This document shows, in pieces, positions 53,655-64,000 of a stretch of DNA of 64,000 nucleotides (positions are counted from its first letter, which is position 1; each line of letters opens with the position of its first letter). The DNA comes from Streptomyces asoensis. Lineage in GTDB: Bacteria > Actinomycetota > Actinomycetes > Streptomycetales > Streptomycetaceae. The translations under genes and the position numbers were made by a program. The notes under the pieces were generated by a model. The model saw only the letters and a list, made by a program, of their open reading frames with translations. It made no database searches and was not told the DNA's origin. The stretch covers positions 8,742,001 through 8,806,000 of the forward strand of contig NZ_CP049838.1 of NCBI RefSeq assembly GCF_013085465.1, given 5' to 3'.

Positions 53655-54539
53655 TCAGCGTTCCAGCAGCATCCGCTGGAGTTCGCGGGCCGCCCGGGGC
53701 GGGGCCACATCGCTGCGGTGTGCGAGGGCGATCGCGCGGTGCAGGCCGGGCCGGGCGAGGGGGGTGACCCGCAGTCCCCGGCCGGACCGGGCGGCCACCA
53801 TCCGGGGGACGACGGCCACCCCCAGCCCGGCCCGCACGAACCCGAGCACCGCGTCCATCTCCCCGCCCTCCACCGCGAAGTCCGGCTCGAACCCCTCCGC
53901 CCGGCACGCGGCCACGGTCAGTTCCCGCAGGTCGTAGCCGTGCCGGAACATCACCAGGCGCTCGCCCTCCAGGTCGGCGATCCGCACGGTCCGCCGCCCG
54001 TTCCCCGGCCGGGAGGCCTCCGGGGAGGACACCACCACCAGGTCCTCACGGAGCAGCTCCACCGTCGTCAGGGCCGGGGACGGAGTCGGCAGGGGCAGTA
54101 CGACCAGGGCGAGGTCGAGGGCGCCGCGGGCCAGCTCCCGGACGAGGTCGTGCGAGCCGCCCTCCTCGATCAGCAGCCGGATGCCCGGATAGCGGTCGTG
54201 GAAGGCGCGCAGCACGTCCGGCAGCAGACCCGTGCACAGACTCGGCGTCGCCCCGAGCCGCACCCGCCCGCTGCGCAGCTGCACCAGCTCCTGCACCTCG
54301 TACCGCGCGGTCTCCGTGTCCGCGAGGATGCGCCGCGCCAGCGGCAGCAGCGCCTCGCCGGCGTCGGTGAGCGTGATGTTGCCGCGCGCCCGCAGGAACA
54401 GATCCGCCCCCAACTCCCGCTCGAGCGACTTGATCTGCTGCGACAGCGAAGGCTGCGCGACATGCACGAGCTCGGCGGCCCGGGTGAAGTGCCGCGTCTC
54501 GGCGACCGCCACGAAGTACTGGAGCTGCTGGAACTGCAT
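53655..54539 (-). CDS. LysR-family regulator of the sdh operon
   Basis: ATG 54539 ([20 protein letters not shown]) gives 294 residues. The HTH reads [20 protein letters not shown] with [20 protein letters not shown]. The effector domain contains [20 protein letters not shown]. It is divergent from sdhC with a perfect ATAGCC-AGA-GGCTAT dyad in the gap, so it most likely controls the succinate dehydrogenase genes. In S. coelicolor a LysR gene lies in the same place, as I recall. Confidence 0.9.
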   Translation of the reverse strand: MQFQQLQYFVAVAETRHFTRAAELVHVAQPSLSQQIKSLERELGADLFLRARGNITLTDAGEALLPLARRILADTETARYEVQELVQLRSGRVRLGATPSLCTGLLPDVLRAFHDRYPGIRLLIEEGGSHDLVRELARGALDLALVVLPLPTPSPALTTVELLREDLVVVSSPEASRPGNGRRTVRIADLEGERLVMFRHGYDLRELTVAACRAEGFEPDFAVEGGEMDAVLGFVRAGLGVAVVPRMVAARSGRGLRVTPLARPGLHRAIALAHRSDVAPPRAARELQRMLLER

Positions 54540-54559
54540 GCCCCCAGCCTACGTCGGCG

Positions 54560-54574
54560 ATAGCCAGAGGCTAT
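54560..54574. promoter_or_regulatory. LysR box ATAGCCAGAGGCTAT upstream of sdhC
   Basis: A perfect dyad with 6-bp arms around AGA has the T-N11-A form and the ATAG-N7-CTAT type. Its centre is about 67 bases before the presumed sdhC transcript start, the classical place for a LysR activator. Confidence 0.7.
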
Positions 54575-54595
54575 GGAATCGAGGCGGACCATGTC

Positions 54596-54626
54596 TTGGA
54601 CCGATGAGGTGGTCCGGCCCTAGCGT
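54596..54626 (+). promoter_or_regulatory. Candidate sdhC promoter
   Basis: TTGGAC (54596-54601) and TAGCGT (54621-54626) are 19 bases apart, slightly long. The -10 ends eight bases before ATG 54635, so the transcript would be nearly leaderless and weak without an activator. Confidence 0.4.
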
Positions 54627-54634
54627 CTTGACCC

Positions 54635-55342
54635 ATGGCTCTGGCAACGCGGACGGACCGACGGCCGTCCATGGCGCGCACCGTGTGGGACTCCTCCGTC
54701 GGCAAGAAGACGGTGATGGCGGTCAGCGGCATGATCATGCTGCTGTACCTGGTCGTCCACGTCATCGGCAATCTGAAGATCTTCTTCGGCGCGGAGGAGT
54801 TCAACCACTACGCCCACTGGCTGCGCACCGTCGGCGAACCGTTCATGCACTACGAGTGGACACTCTGGCTCGTGCGTGTCGTGCTGGTCGTCGCGGTGGT
54901 CGCCCACGCCGTCTCCGCGTACCAGCTCAGCCGCCGCGACATCAAGGCGCGGCCCAGCAAGTACGTGCACAAGAAGCCGCGGGCGAGCTACGCCACCCGC
55001 ACCATGCGCTGGGGCGGCATCATCCTGGCCCTGTTCATCGTGTGGCACATCCTCGACCTGACCACCGGCACCGTGCACAGCGGCGGCTTCCAGGAGGGCC
55101 ACCCGTACCAGAACGTCGTGGACACCTTCTCCACCTGGTACGGCAACGTCATCTACATCGTGGCGATGCTCGCCGTCGGCCTGCACGTCCGGCACGGCTT
55201 CTGGAGCGCCGCCCAGACCCTCGGCGTCGGCAGCCGCACCCGCGACCGCGCCCTCAAGACCGTCGCCGATGTCCTCGCGCTGCTGCTCACGGCCGGCTTC
55301 CTCGCCGTACCCGTGGGCGTCATGACCGGAGTGGTGAGCTGA
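54635..55342 (+). CDS. sdhC: Succinate dehydrogenase cytochrome b subunit
   Basis: ATG 54635 begins 235 residues with five membrane helices: [78 protein letters not shown] and the last helix near residue 215. The His residues in VVHVIG, VAHAVS, IVWHILD and GLHVRHG can ligate two hemes. This is the B-type single-chain anchor of succinate:quinone oxidoreductase, as in Bacillus and actinobacteria. It precedes sdhA by two bases. Confidence 0.92.
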   Translation: MALATRTDRRPSMARTVWDSSVGKKTVMAVSGMIMLLYLVVHVIGNLKIFFGAEEFNHYAHWLRTVGEPFMHYEWTLWLVRVVLVVAVVAHAVSAYQLSRRDIKARPSKYVHKKPRASYATRTMRWGGIILALFIVWHILDLTTGTVHSGGFQEGHPYQNVVDTFSTWYGNVIYIVAMLAVGLHVRHGFWSAAQTLGVGSRTRDRALKTVADVLALLLTAGFLAVPVGVMTGVVS

Positions 55343-55344
55343 AC

Positions 55345-57299
<1,955 letters not shown>

Positions 57300-57303
<4 letters not shown>

Positions 57304-58049
57304 GGCTCAACCTGCGCGTCTGGCGGCAGAAGAACGCGGACGCCGACGGCGCCATGTCCACGTACGAGGTGGACGGCATCTCACCCGACATGTCCTTCCT
57401 GGAGATGCTCGACACCCTCAACGAAGAGCTCATCCTGCGCGGCGACGACCCGGTCGCCTTCGACCACGACTGCCGCGAGGGCATCTGCGGCGCGTGCTCG
57501 CTCGTCATCAACGGCGACGCGCACGGGCCGGAGCGGACCACCACCTGCCAGCTGCACATGCGGTCCTTCCGGGACGGCGACACGATCGACGTCGAGCCGT
57601 GGCGGGCCGCCGCCTTCCCGGTGGTCAAGGACCTGGTGGTCGACCGGAGCGCCTTCGACCGGATCATCCAGGCCGGCGGGTACGTCACCGCCCCGACCGG
57701 CGCGGCTCCCGAGGCCCACGCGACGCCCGTGCCCAAGCCCGACGCCGACTTCGCCTTCGAGCACGCCGAGTGCATCGGCTGCGGGGCGTGCGTGGCCGCC
57801 TGTCCGAACGGCGCGGCGATGCTGTTCACCTCCGCCAAGGTCAACCACCTGAACGTGCTGCCGCAGGGCGCGCCCGAGCGGGAGACCCGGGTGCTGGACA
57901 TGGTGGCGCAGATGGACGAGGAGGGGTTCGGCGGGTGCACGCTGGCGGGCGAGTGCGCGACCGCCTGCCCGAAGGGCATCCCGCTGATGTCCATCACCGG
58001 TATGAACAAGGAGTGGTTGCGGGCCACTCGGAAGGTCTCGAAGCGGTAG
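57300..58049 (+). CDS. sdhB: Succinate dehydrogenase/fumarate reductase iron-sulfur subunit
   Basis: ATG 57300 lies within the sdhA stop. The 249 residues have the [2Fe-2S] plant-type ferredoxin motif [14 protein letters not shown] with the later Cys in TTTCQLHM, and the bacterial-type motifs [14 protein letters not shown] and [20 protein letters not shown] for the [4Fe-4S] and [3Fe-4S] centres. It passes electrons from the flavin to quinone. The residues [10 protein letters not shown] form a small insertion. It ends the sdhCAB operon. Confidence 0.95.
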
Positions 58050-58076
58050 GAGACGTTCGCCGGCAAGGTGCGGACG

Positions 58077-58113
58077 GGCGGGGCCGGGAGTGGTGCTCAT
58101 CCCCGGCCCCGCC
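58077..58113 (+). terminator. Terminator after sdhB
   Basis: A perfect 12-bp stem GGCGGGGCCGGG/CCCGGCCCCGCC with a 13-base loop begins 28 bases past the sdhB stop. Confidence 0.7.
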
Positions 58114-58277
58114 AGGCATCCGCGGCGCGGCGCGGGCGGTGACTTCCGGGATTCAGCAGCCGCACATTTACGGGCCCCGTGCCGGTCACGCCGAGGCCAG
58201 CCGGGCGCGGAAGAAAGCAGGTGCGGATTCCCCGTGCACCGTCCCCATGCTTCTTCCGCTCGGCGCAGGAGACCTCC

Positions 58278-59051
58278 ATGACCGCCATGCCCGTCGCACC
58301 CCCCGCTCTCGCCGTCCCGCCCGGCGGTTCCGGCTATCTCGTCTCGCTCGCCCGTGACCAGGACGACGTCCGGGCCGCGCAGCGGCTGCGCCACCAGGTG
58401 TTCGCCGGGGAGCTGGGCGCCCGGCTCGACGGTCCGGAACCGGGCCTGGACACGGACGCCTTCGACGCGTACTGCGATCACCTGCTCATCCGGGACAACG
58501 CCACCGGCGAAGTGGTCGGCACCTACCGGCTGCTGCCGCCCGAGCGGGCCGCGGTCGCCGGACGGCTCTACTCCGAGGGCGAGTTCGACCTCGGCCCGCT
58601 CGACGCGATCCGCCCCGGCCTGGTCGAGGTCGGCCGCTCGTGCGTGCACCCCGATCACCGCGACGGCGCCGTCATCGGGCTCATCTGGGCCGGGATAGCC
58701 CGCTACATGGTGGACCGCGGCCACGAGTGGCTGGCCGGCTGCTGCTCGGTCCCGCTGGCCGACGGCGGCACCCTGGCGACGGCGACCTGGGACCGGGTGC
58801 GCGAGAAGCACCTCGCCCCGCCGGAGTACCGGGTACGGCCGCTGCGGCCCTGGACCCCGAACGGCACCGGCCCGGCCGCCCGCACCGAACTCCCGGCCCT
58901 GCTGCGCGGCTATCTCCGCCTCGGCGCCTGGGTGTGCGGGGAGCCCGCCCACGACCCCGACTTCGGCGTCGCCGACCTGTATGTGCTGCTGCCGATGAGC
59001 CGGGTCAACCCGCGCTACCTGCGGCACTTCCTCTCCCTCGTCCCGGCCTGA
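58278..59051 (+). CDS. olsB: GNAT-fold acyltransferase, probable L-ornithine N-acyltransferase (OlsB-like)
   Basis: ATG 58278 follows CAGGAGAC. The 257 residues match the OlsB type: VRAAQRLRHQVFAGELGARL, FDAYCDHLLIRDNATGEVVG with TYRLLPPERA, VEVGRSCVHPDHRDGAVIGL and a C-terminal hydrophobic LLPMSRVNPRYLRHFLSL. OlsB puts a 3-hydroxyacyl chain from acyl carrier protein on the alpha amino group of ornithine. The next gene has the OlsA type and overlaps by one base (TGATG), so the pair should make ornithine lipid, a phosphorus-free membrane lipid. Confidence 0.8.
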   Translation: MTAMPVAPPALAVPPGGSGYLVSLARDQDDVRAAQRLRHQVFAGELGARLDGPEPGLDTDAFDAYCDHLLIRDNATGEVVGTYRLLPPERAAVAGRLYSEGEFDLGPLDAIRPGLVEVGRSCVHPDHRDGAVIGLIWAGIARYMVDRGHEWLAGCCSVPLADGGTLATATWDRVREKHLAPPEYRVRPLRPWTPNGTGPAARTELPALLRGYLRLGAWVCGEPAHDPDFGVADLYVLLPMSRVNPRYLRHFLSLVPA

Positions 59052-60175
59052 TGAGCGTCTGGCTGCCCGGCGCGCCCTGCACCCCGCGGGCGTGCGTGGA
59101 GGCGACGGCGACCCTCACGGCCGTACCGCGGGCCGTGCTGCGGCTCACGGCGGTGGTCGTGCTGGTCCTGGTCGGGGTGGTGCTGGCGCCGGTCGGCGGG
59201 CGGTTCCCGTCCCGGGTGGTGCGGTGGTGGAGCCGGACCGTGGTGCGGGCGGCGGGGGTGCGGGTCCGGGTGACCGGCGTGACCGCGCCCACCGGCACCG
59301 GACTGCTGCTGGTCGCGAACCACATCTCCTGGCTGGACATCCCGCTGCTGGCCGCCGTCCGCCCGTCCCGGATGCTCGCCAAGGACGAGATCCGCAGGTG
59401 GCCGGTGGCGGGCACACTGGTCGCACGCGGCGGTGTCCTGTTCATCGACCGCGACCGGCTGCGAGCGCTGCCCGCCACGGTCGCCACGATCGCCGACGCG
59501 CTGCGCGCCGGGCGGGCGGTGGCGGTGTTCCCGGAGGGGAGCACCTGGTGCGGCCGCGCCCAGGGGCACTTCCGGCGGGCGGTCTTCCAGGCCGCCCTGG
59601 ACGCCCGGGTGCCGGTGCAGCCCGTACGCATCCGCTACCGGGACCGTGCGGGATCGGCCAGCACCGTGGCCGCGTTCGTCGGCGACGACCCGCTGCTCGC
59701 CTCGCTGTGGCGGGTGGTGTCGGCGCGGGGCCTGGTGGCGGAGGTCGAGGTGCTGCCCGCGCTCGCGCCGGGCAGCCACCCCGACCGCAGGACGCTGGCC
59801 GCGGCCGCCGGCGCCCAGGTGCTGGGCGGCCCGCCCGAGCGGCAGGTCATTGCCCGGCCCGGCCGTCCCGGAGCCCTGCCCGGCCCGGCGTGCCACCGCC
59901 CCGACCCCCGCGAACCGCGCCCGTCGCACCGCCGCCTCCGCGGTCCCCGCGAGGTGCTCCGGGGAGCCGAGGAGCGCGCCGGAGTTCCGGTCCGGCAACC
60001 GGTCCGGCTCCCGGGGTGGGTACGTGCCGTGGGGGCGGGGCCTGCGGTCGACGGCGAAGGGCGGGTCGCCGAGTTCGCCGACCGGGGCCGGCGGGGCCGG
60101 CCGTCGGACGAATTCCGTTCAAGTCAGGGGTCGTCGGCCGACCTTGATGGGATCATGACGCATCCCGACCTCTGA
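59051..60175 (+). CDS. olsA: PlsC-type acyltransferase, probable OlsA, with odd C-terminal extension
   Basis: ATG 59051 shares a base with the olsB stop. Residues 1-260 are a normal PlsC/LPLAT protein: one membrane helix (LRLTAVVVLVLVGVVLAPVG), the acceptor motif NHISWLD near residue 93, then VARGGVLFIDRDR and FPEGSTWCGRAQGHF. It would add the second acyl chain to lyso-ornithine lipid. After AAAAGAQVLGGPPERQVIA (about residue 265) the remaining 110 residues are Pro/Arg-rich and non-family-like (PGRPGALPGPACHRPDPREP). That suggests loss of a stop codon by a frameshift or point change. Confidence 0.75.
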   Translation: MSVWLPGAPCTPRACVEATATLTAVPRAVLRLTAVVVLVLVGVVLAPVGGRFPSRVVRWWSRTVVRAAGVRVRVTGVTAPTGTGLLLVANHISWLDIPLLAAVRPSRMLAKDEIRRWPVAGTLVARGGVLFIDRDRLRALPATVATIADALRAGRAVAVFPEGSTWCGRAQGHFRRAVFQAALDARVPVQPVRIRYRDRAGSASTVAAFVGDDPLLASLWRVVSARGLVAEVEVLPALAPGSHPDRRTLAAAAGAQVLGGPPERQVIARPGRPGALPGPACHRPDPREPRPSHRRLRGPREVLRGAEERAGVPVRQPVRLPGWVRAVGAGPAVDGEGRVAEFADRGRRGRPSDEFRSSQGSSADLDGIMTHPDL

Positions 60176-60186
60176 GGGGAGCGCGC

Positions 60187-61242
60187 GTGAGCGGAAGCCC
60201 GGCCGGCCGGACGGTACTCGTGACGGGGGGCAGCGGCTTCGTGGCCGCCCATCTCGTACAGCAGCTCCTGGAGCGCGGCTACCACGTGCACACCACCGTG
60301 CGCGCCACGGCGGACGCGGCCAAGCGCCGGCCGCTGCGCGCCCTGGGGGACGCCCATCCCGGCCGCCTCGACCTCTTCGAGGCGGACCTGCTGACGGAGG
60401 GCTCCTTCGACGAGGCCATGAAGGGCTGCGCGGTGGTCTTCCACGTGGCCTCGCCCTTCCTGATGCCGGAGAAGATCAAGGACGGCCGGCGGGACGTGGT
60501 GGAACCGGCCCTGACGGGCACGCGCAACGTCGTGGCCTCGATCGAGCGCACCGAGACCGTCGAGCGCCTCGTCCTCACGTCCACGGTGGGGGCGATCTTC
60601 GGCGACTACGCCGACGTACGGGAGATGGACGACCGGACCCTGTCGGAGAAGTACTTCAACACCACCAGCACCGTGGAGAACAACCCGTACCACTACGCCA
60701 AGACGGTGGCCGAGCGGGCCGCCTGGGAGGCGGAGGCCGCCCAGAGCCGCTGGCGCATGGTCTCCGTCAACCCCGGCCTGATCCTGGGCCCCTCCCTCAC
60801 CCCCGGCTCGGACTCGGGCAGCCTGTTCCTCCTGGACGAGCTCTTCAAGGGCTACTTCTTCTACGGCGCCCCGGACTTCAGCTTCACCACGGCCGACGTA
60901 CGCGATGTCGCGGCGGCCCACATAGCGGCGGCGGAACGCCCCGAGGCGCACGGCCGCTACATCGTCGCGGCGCAGGAGATGACCTCCTTCCACCAGATGT
61001 CGAGAGCCCTGCTGAAGCACCACCCGGGAAACCGGCGCCTGCCCCGGACCGCTCTCCCGCACTGGCCGGTGCGGATCCTCGGCCCCGCCTTCGGCCTCTC
61101 CCAGGAGTACATCCGCAACCACCTCGGCATCCGCTTCCGCGTCGACAACCGCAGAAGCACCGAGGAACTGGGCCTCACCTATCGTCCGATCGAGGAGACC
61201 CTGGTGGACCACCACCGCGCCTGGCGGGAGCAGCGGAGCTAG
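60187..61242 (+). CDS. NAD-dependent epimerase/dehydratase-like extended SDR (dihydroflavonol reductase type)
   Basis: GTG 60187 gives 351 residues with the extended-SDR start TVLVTGGSGFVAAHLVQQLL, then HVASPFLMPEK and LVLTSTVGAIFGDY. The catalytic Y-x3-K is in NPYHYAKTVAERAAW, and NPGLILGPSLTPGSDSG follows. The second G of the GxxGxxG loop is normal but FVAAHL replaces FIGSHL. Relatives reduce aldehydes, ketones and flavonols with NADPH. The stop lies 4 bases past the convergent end of the UvrA-like gene. No link to ornithine lipid is evident. Confidence 0.87.
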   Translation: MSGSPAGRTVLVTGGSGFVAAHLVQQLLERGYHVHTTVRATADAAKRRPLRALGDAHPGRLDLFEADLLTEGSFDEAMKGCAVVFHVASPFLMPEKIKDGRRDVVEPALTGTRNVVASIERTETVERLVLTSTVGAIFGDYADVREMDDRTLSEKYFNTTSTVENNPYHYAKTVAERAAWEAEAAQSRWRMVSVNPGLILGPSLTPGSDSGSLFLLDELFKGYFFYGAPDFSFTTADVRDVAAAHIAAAERPEAHGRYIVAAQEMTSFHQMSRALLKHHPGNRRLPRTALPHWPVRILGPAFGLSQEYIRNHLGIRFRVDNRRSTEELGLTYRPIEETLVDHHRAWREQRS

Positions 61243-63608
61243 CGGCGCGTGCCCAGCTCCCGGCGCAGGTAGGGCGCCGTCGTGCTCTTCTCGACCCCCG
61301 CCACCTCCTCCGGCGTTCCCTTCGCCACGATCCGTCCGCCCGCGTCGCCGCCGCCGGGCCCGAGGTCGATCACCCGGTCGGCGCCCGCCACCACGGACAT
61401 GTCGTGCTCGACGACGATCACGGTGTGCCCGGCGTCGACCAGGCCGTGCAGCTGCCGCATGAGGACCTCGACGTCGGCCGGGTGCAGGCCGGCCGTCGGT
61501 TCGTCGAGGAGGTAAAGCGTGTGGCCGCGGCGGCCGCGCTGCAACTCGGCGGCCAGTTTGATGCGTTGGGCCTCGCCGCCGGAGAGTTCCGTCGCCGGCT
61601 GGCCGAGTCGCAGATAGCCGAGGCCGACGTCGAGGAGGGTGGCCAGACTGCGCGAGACGGCCGGGACGTCGGCGAAGAAGTCCGCCGCCGACTCCACCGT
61701 CAGGTCCAGCACCTGCGCGATGTTCCGGTCCCGGTAGGTCACTTCGAGTGTTCCGGCGTTGTAGCGGGCCCCGCCGCAGTCCGGACAGGGCGCGTACGTG
61801 CTGGGCAGGAAGAGGAGTTCGACGCTCACGAAACCCTCGCCCTGACAGGTCTCGCAGCGTCCTCCGGCCACGTTGAAGGAGAACCGGCCGACGCCGTACT
61901 TCCTGGCCCGTGCCGCGTCCGTCGCCGCGAAGACCTTGCGGACCACGTCGAACAGGCCCGTGTATGTCGCCAGGTTCGAGCGCGGGGTGCGGCCGATCGG
62001 CTTCTGGTCGACCGCGACCAGCCGGTCCACGCCGGGCAGGTCCTCCGTGATCGCCCCGACGAGCGTCGACTTCCCCGAGCCCGAGACGCCGGTCACCGCC
62101 GTGAACACACCCAGTCCGAACTCCGCGGTCACCCCGCGCAGGTTGTGCCGGGTCACCGGACCGACCGTCAACCGGCCCCGGGCGGAGCGGACTTCACGTA
62201 CGGGCGCCGGAGAACGGCCGAACAGGAAGCGTGCCGTCGCCGACTCCGCGACCGACGCCAGGTCCGCCACCGGGCCGCTGTGCAGCACCCGTCCGCCGTG
62301 CTCGCCCGCCCGGGGGCCCACGTCCACCAGCCAGTCGGCGGCGCGCATCACGTCCAGCCGGTGTTCCACCACGAACACCGAGTTTCCCGCCGCCTTCAGC
62401 CGTTCCAGCACCGTGAGCAGGGCCTCCGTGTCCGCCGGGTGCAGTCCCGCCGACGGCTCGTCGAGCACGTACACCACGCCGAACAGCCCGGACCGCAGCT
62501 GGGTCGCGATCCGCAGCCGCTGGAGCTCGCCCGCCGACAGGGTGGGGGTGGCGCGGTCCAGACCGAGATAGCCGAGTCCGAGTTCGAGGACGGGAGCGAT
62601 GCGGGTCCTGAGGTCGTCGGTGAGGACGCGGGCCGTCTCGGACGTCCCCTCGAGGAGCTGGGCCAGTTCCGCCAGCGGCAGCGCGGCCAGTTCCGCGATC
62701 GTCCGGCCCGCGAAGGTCACCGCGAGGGACTCCGGCCGCAGTCGGCCGCCACCGCACGCCGGGCAGGGGGCGGCCGTCAGGAAGCGTTCCGCCCTGGCCC
62801 GCAGGGTCTGGCTCCTGGAGTCCGCGAAGGTCTTCATCACATAGCGGTGGGCGCTCATGTAGGTGCCCTGGTAAGGGCGTTGGATGCGGTCCGCGTCCCG
62901 CACCGGATGGACCGTCACCACCGGCTGCTCGTCCGTGAACAGGATCCACGCCCGCTGCTCGGCGGGCAGTTCGCGCCACGGGACGTCGACGTCGTGGCCG
63001 AGCGTGTCGAGGATGTCCCGCAGGTTCTTGCCCTGCCAGGCGCCCGGCCAGGCGGCGATCGCGCCCTCGCGGATGGACAGTGCCGGGTCCGGTACCAGCG
63101 ACTCCTCGGTGGCCCGGTGGACCTCGCCCAGGCCGTGGCACTCGGGGCAGGCCCCGGCCGCCGTGTTGGGGGAGAAGGCGTCCGAGTCGAGGCGCTCCGC
63201 GCCCGGCGGATAGTCGCCCGCCCGGGAGAAGAGCATCCGCAGCGAGTTCGACAGGTTGGTGACCGTGCCCACCGACGAGCGCGAGGTGGGCGCCGAGCGG
63301 CGCTGCTGGAGCGAGACCGCCGGGGGCAGCCCGGTGATCTCACCGACCTTCGGTGCGCCGACCTGGTGGATCAGCCGGCGCGCGTACGGCGCGACCGACT
63401 CGAAGTAGCGGCGCTGGGCCTCCGCATAGATCGTCCCGAACGCCAGCGACGACTTCCCGGAGCCGGACACCCCCGTGAACACGGCCACCACGTCACGCGG
63501 GACGTCGACGTCCACGCCCCGGAGATTGTGCTCGCGGGCTCCCCGGACCCGGACGTACCCGTCCTTCGTGGACGGCTCGTCGCCGTGCGGGGCGGGTGGG
63601 CTCGGCAT
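61239..63608 (-). CDS. UvrA-like excinuclease ATPase (UvrA2/DrrC type)
   Basis: ATG 63608 begins 789 residues, shorter than the 940-1000 of housekeeping UvrA. Two ABC ATPase halves have Walker A motifs GVSGSGKSSLAFG and GVSGSGKSTLVG, signature LSAGELQRL and LSGGEAQRI, and Walker B VLDEPSAGLHP and LLDEPTAGLHP. Zinc modules CPECHG, CPACGG, CETCQGEG and CPDCGG are seen. The region that contacts UvrB appears shortened. UvrA2/DrrC proteins protect against DNA-binding drugs such as daunorubicin in producers. No antibiotic cluster is next to it. Confidence 0.9.
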   Translation of the reverse strand: MPSPPAPHGDEPSTKDGYVRVRGAREHNLRGVDVDVPRDVVAVFTGVSGSGKSSLAFGTIYAEAQRRYFESVAPYARRLIHQVGAPKVGEITGLPPAVSLQQRRSAPTSRSSVGTVTNLSNSLRMLFSRAGDYPPGAERLDSDAFSPNTAAGACPECHGLGEVHRATEESLVPDPALSIREGAIAAWPGAWQGKNLRDILDTLGHDVDVPWRELPAEQRAWILFTDEQPVVTVHPVRDADRIQRPYQGTYMSAHRYVMKTFADSRSQTLRARAERFLTAAPCPACGGGRLRPESLAVTFAGRTIAELAALPLAELAQLLEGTSETARVLTDDLRTRIAPVLELGLGYLGLDRATPTLSAGELQRLRIATQLRSGLFGVVYVLDEPSAGLHPADTEALLTVLERLKAAGNSVFVVEHRLDVMRAADWLVDVGPRAGEHGGRVLHSGPVADLASVAESATARFLFGRSPAPVREVRSARGRLTVGPVTRHNLRGVTAEFGLGVFTAVTGVSGSGKSTLVGAITEDLPGVDRLVAVDQKPIGRTPRSNLATYTGLFDVVRKVFAATDAARARKYGVGRFSFNVAGGRCETCQGEGFVSVELLFLPSTYAPCPDCGGARYNAGTLEVTYRDRNIAQVLDLTVESAADFFADVPAVSRSLATLLDVGLGYLRLGQPATELSGGEAQRIKLAAELQRGRRGHTLYLLDEPTAGLHPADVEVLMRQLHGLVDAGHTVIVVEHDMSVVAGADRVIDLGPGGGDAGGRIVAKGTPEEVAGVEKSTTAPYLRRELGTRR

Positions 63609-63721
63609 GGGAGAACTCCGTACGGGTCTTCGGCTGTGCGGCCGGCGCGGGGCGGGACAAACCCCGCAATCCTATGCGCGCGGGGTGTGCGACGCCCGGT
63701 GACCGGCGCGGGGGCCGGCGG

Positions 63722-64000
63722 TCAGCCGCCGCTCCGTTCCGCGTGCACGATCCCGGCGAGCCGCCGGTAGGAGTCCAGCAGCGCGGCACGGTCGTAGGTG
63801 CTGGTGGTGACCAGGACCTCCTGCGCCCCCGTCTCCTTCAGCACCGTCTCCAGCTCGTCCGTGACCTGCTCCTCGGTGCCCGCGAGGTGGCCGGTGAGCC
63901 CGGACTCGTAGAAACCGCGCTCCTTCGCGGTCATCGCGCGGACCTCGGCCTCTTCGGCGGGCGGCAGCGGCGGGAAGGTGCCGTGGGTGCGGGAGTACGC
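63722..64000 (-). CDS. LLM-class flavin-dependent oxidoreductase, C-terminal part
   Basis: The gene enters from the right edge. The visible 92 residues read AYSRTHGTFPPLPPAEEAEV, then MTAKERGFYESGLTGHLAGT, EEQVTDELETVLKETGAQEV and LVTTSTYDRAALLDSYRRLA, which is the standard C-terminus of MsnO8-type luciferase-like monooxygenases. They use F420H2 or FMNH2. The start and active site lie outside the window. Confidence 0.85.
   Translation of the reverse strand, partial: AYSRTHGTFPPLPPAEEAEVRAMTAKERGFYESGLTGHLAGTEEQVTDELETVLKETGAQEVLVTTSTYDRAALLDSYRRLAGIVHAERSGG

Noticed and set aside
61404..63770. A 788-residue plus-strand frame opposite the UvrA-like gene
   Set aside because: Composition is Arg/Gly/Gln/Val-rich without domains; the minus frame has complete ABC motifs.

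Overview
The window is a contiguous piece of a Streptomyces chromosome. GC is very high with strong third-position GC bias, GTG and TTG starts are frequent, and genes overlap as GTGA or ATGA. Many products are typical of the genus: RpfD, RmdA, LysX, a class F sortase, a WS/DGAT acyltransferase, FhuF-like and SCO0930-like proteins. The order RpfD-Gnd, the SCO0930-like lipoprotein-methyltransferase-RmdA run and the LysR-sdhCAB block resemble, from memory, the S. coelicolor SCO09xx arm region; I could not check this. I saw no tRNA, rRNA, CRISPR array, insertion sequence or phage gene.

Layout. 1-781: a GtrA-like membrane protein running into a decapitated maleylpyruvate isomerase-family gene. 1-8.8 kb: a SUKH-TPR protein, a small secreted protein, a secreted DUF3500 protein coupled to a nickel/cobalt exporter-like protein, a GlxA-type regulator divergent from a cupin, and a monooxygenase-domain membrane protein. 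8.9-15.7 kb: quinone oxidoreductase, panD, an acetyltransferase, 6-phosphogluconate dehydrogenase, RpfD and an EamA transporter. 15.9-22.2 kb: FhuF-like protein, then a carbon-storage block (glycogen/maltosyl synthase, glgC, WS/DGAT) and an unusual zinc-ribbon SDR. 22.2-25.6 kb: SDR plus a degenerate HD-domain protein behind a perfect hairpin, a 57-residue orphan peptide behind an AT-rich structured leader, and an amidase. 25.7-29.4 kb: FadR-type regulator divergent from a four-gene, translationally coupled L-fucose-type oxidative operon. 29.4-38.5 kb: LMF1-like protein, acidic exported protein, PAS-GAF-PP2C-ATPase phosphatase, DNA glycosylase, anti-sigma/ECF sigma pair, CapA lipoprotein and universal stress protein. 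38.6-42.8 kb: LysX and a polysaccharide deacetylase. 42.8-47.9 kb: class F sortase with two flanking paralogous wall-type proteins, DUF4239 protein, proline-rich wall protein and a duplicated-domain lipoprotein. 48.3-51.7 kb: methyltransferase-RmdA-NTF2-like operon (c-di-GMP). 51.7-58.1 kb: LysR/NmrA pair, LysR/sdhCAB. 58.3-64 kb: OlsB/OlsA-type ornithine-lipid pair, a reductase-like SDR, a UvrA-like ATPase and the C-terminus of a luciferase-like oxidoreductase.

Much of the window serves cell envelope and development (RpfD, LysX, deacetylase, sortase and candidate substrates, ornithine lipid, RmdA), beside carbon storage and sugar-acid catabolism. The strongest candidate for something undescribed is the sortase F neighbourhood. 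Its two flanking secreted proteins share a non-LPXTG C-terminal signature (GV-x-x-G-x-GG, then a hydrophobic segment and an Arg-rich tail). Next are the HD protein with HP in place of HD and the orphan peptide behind it.
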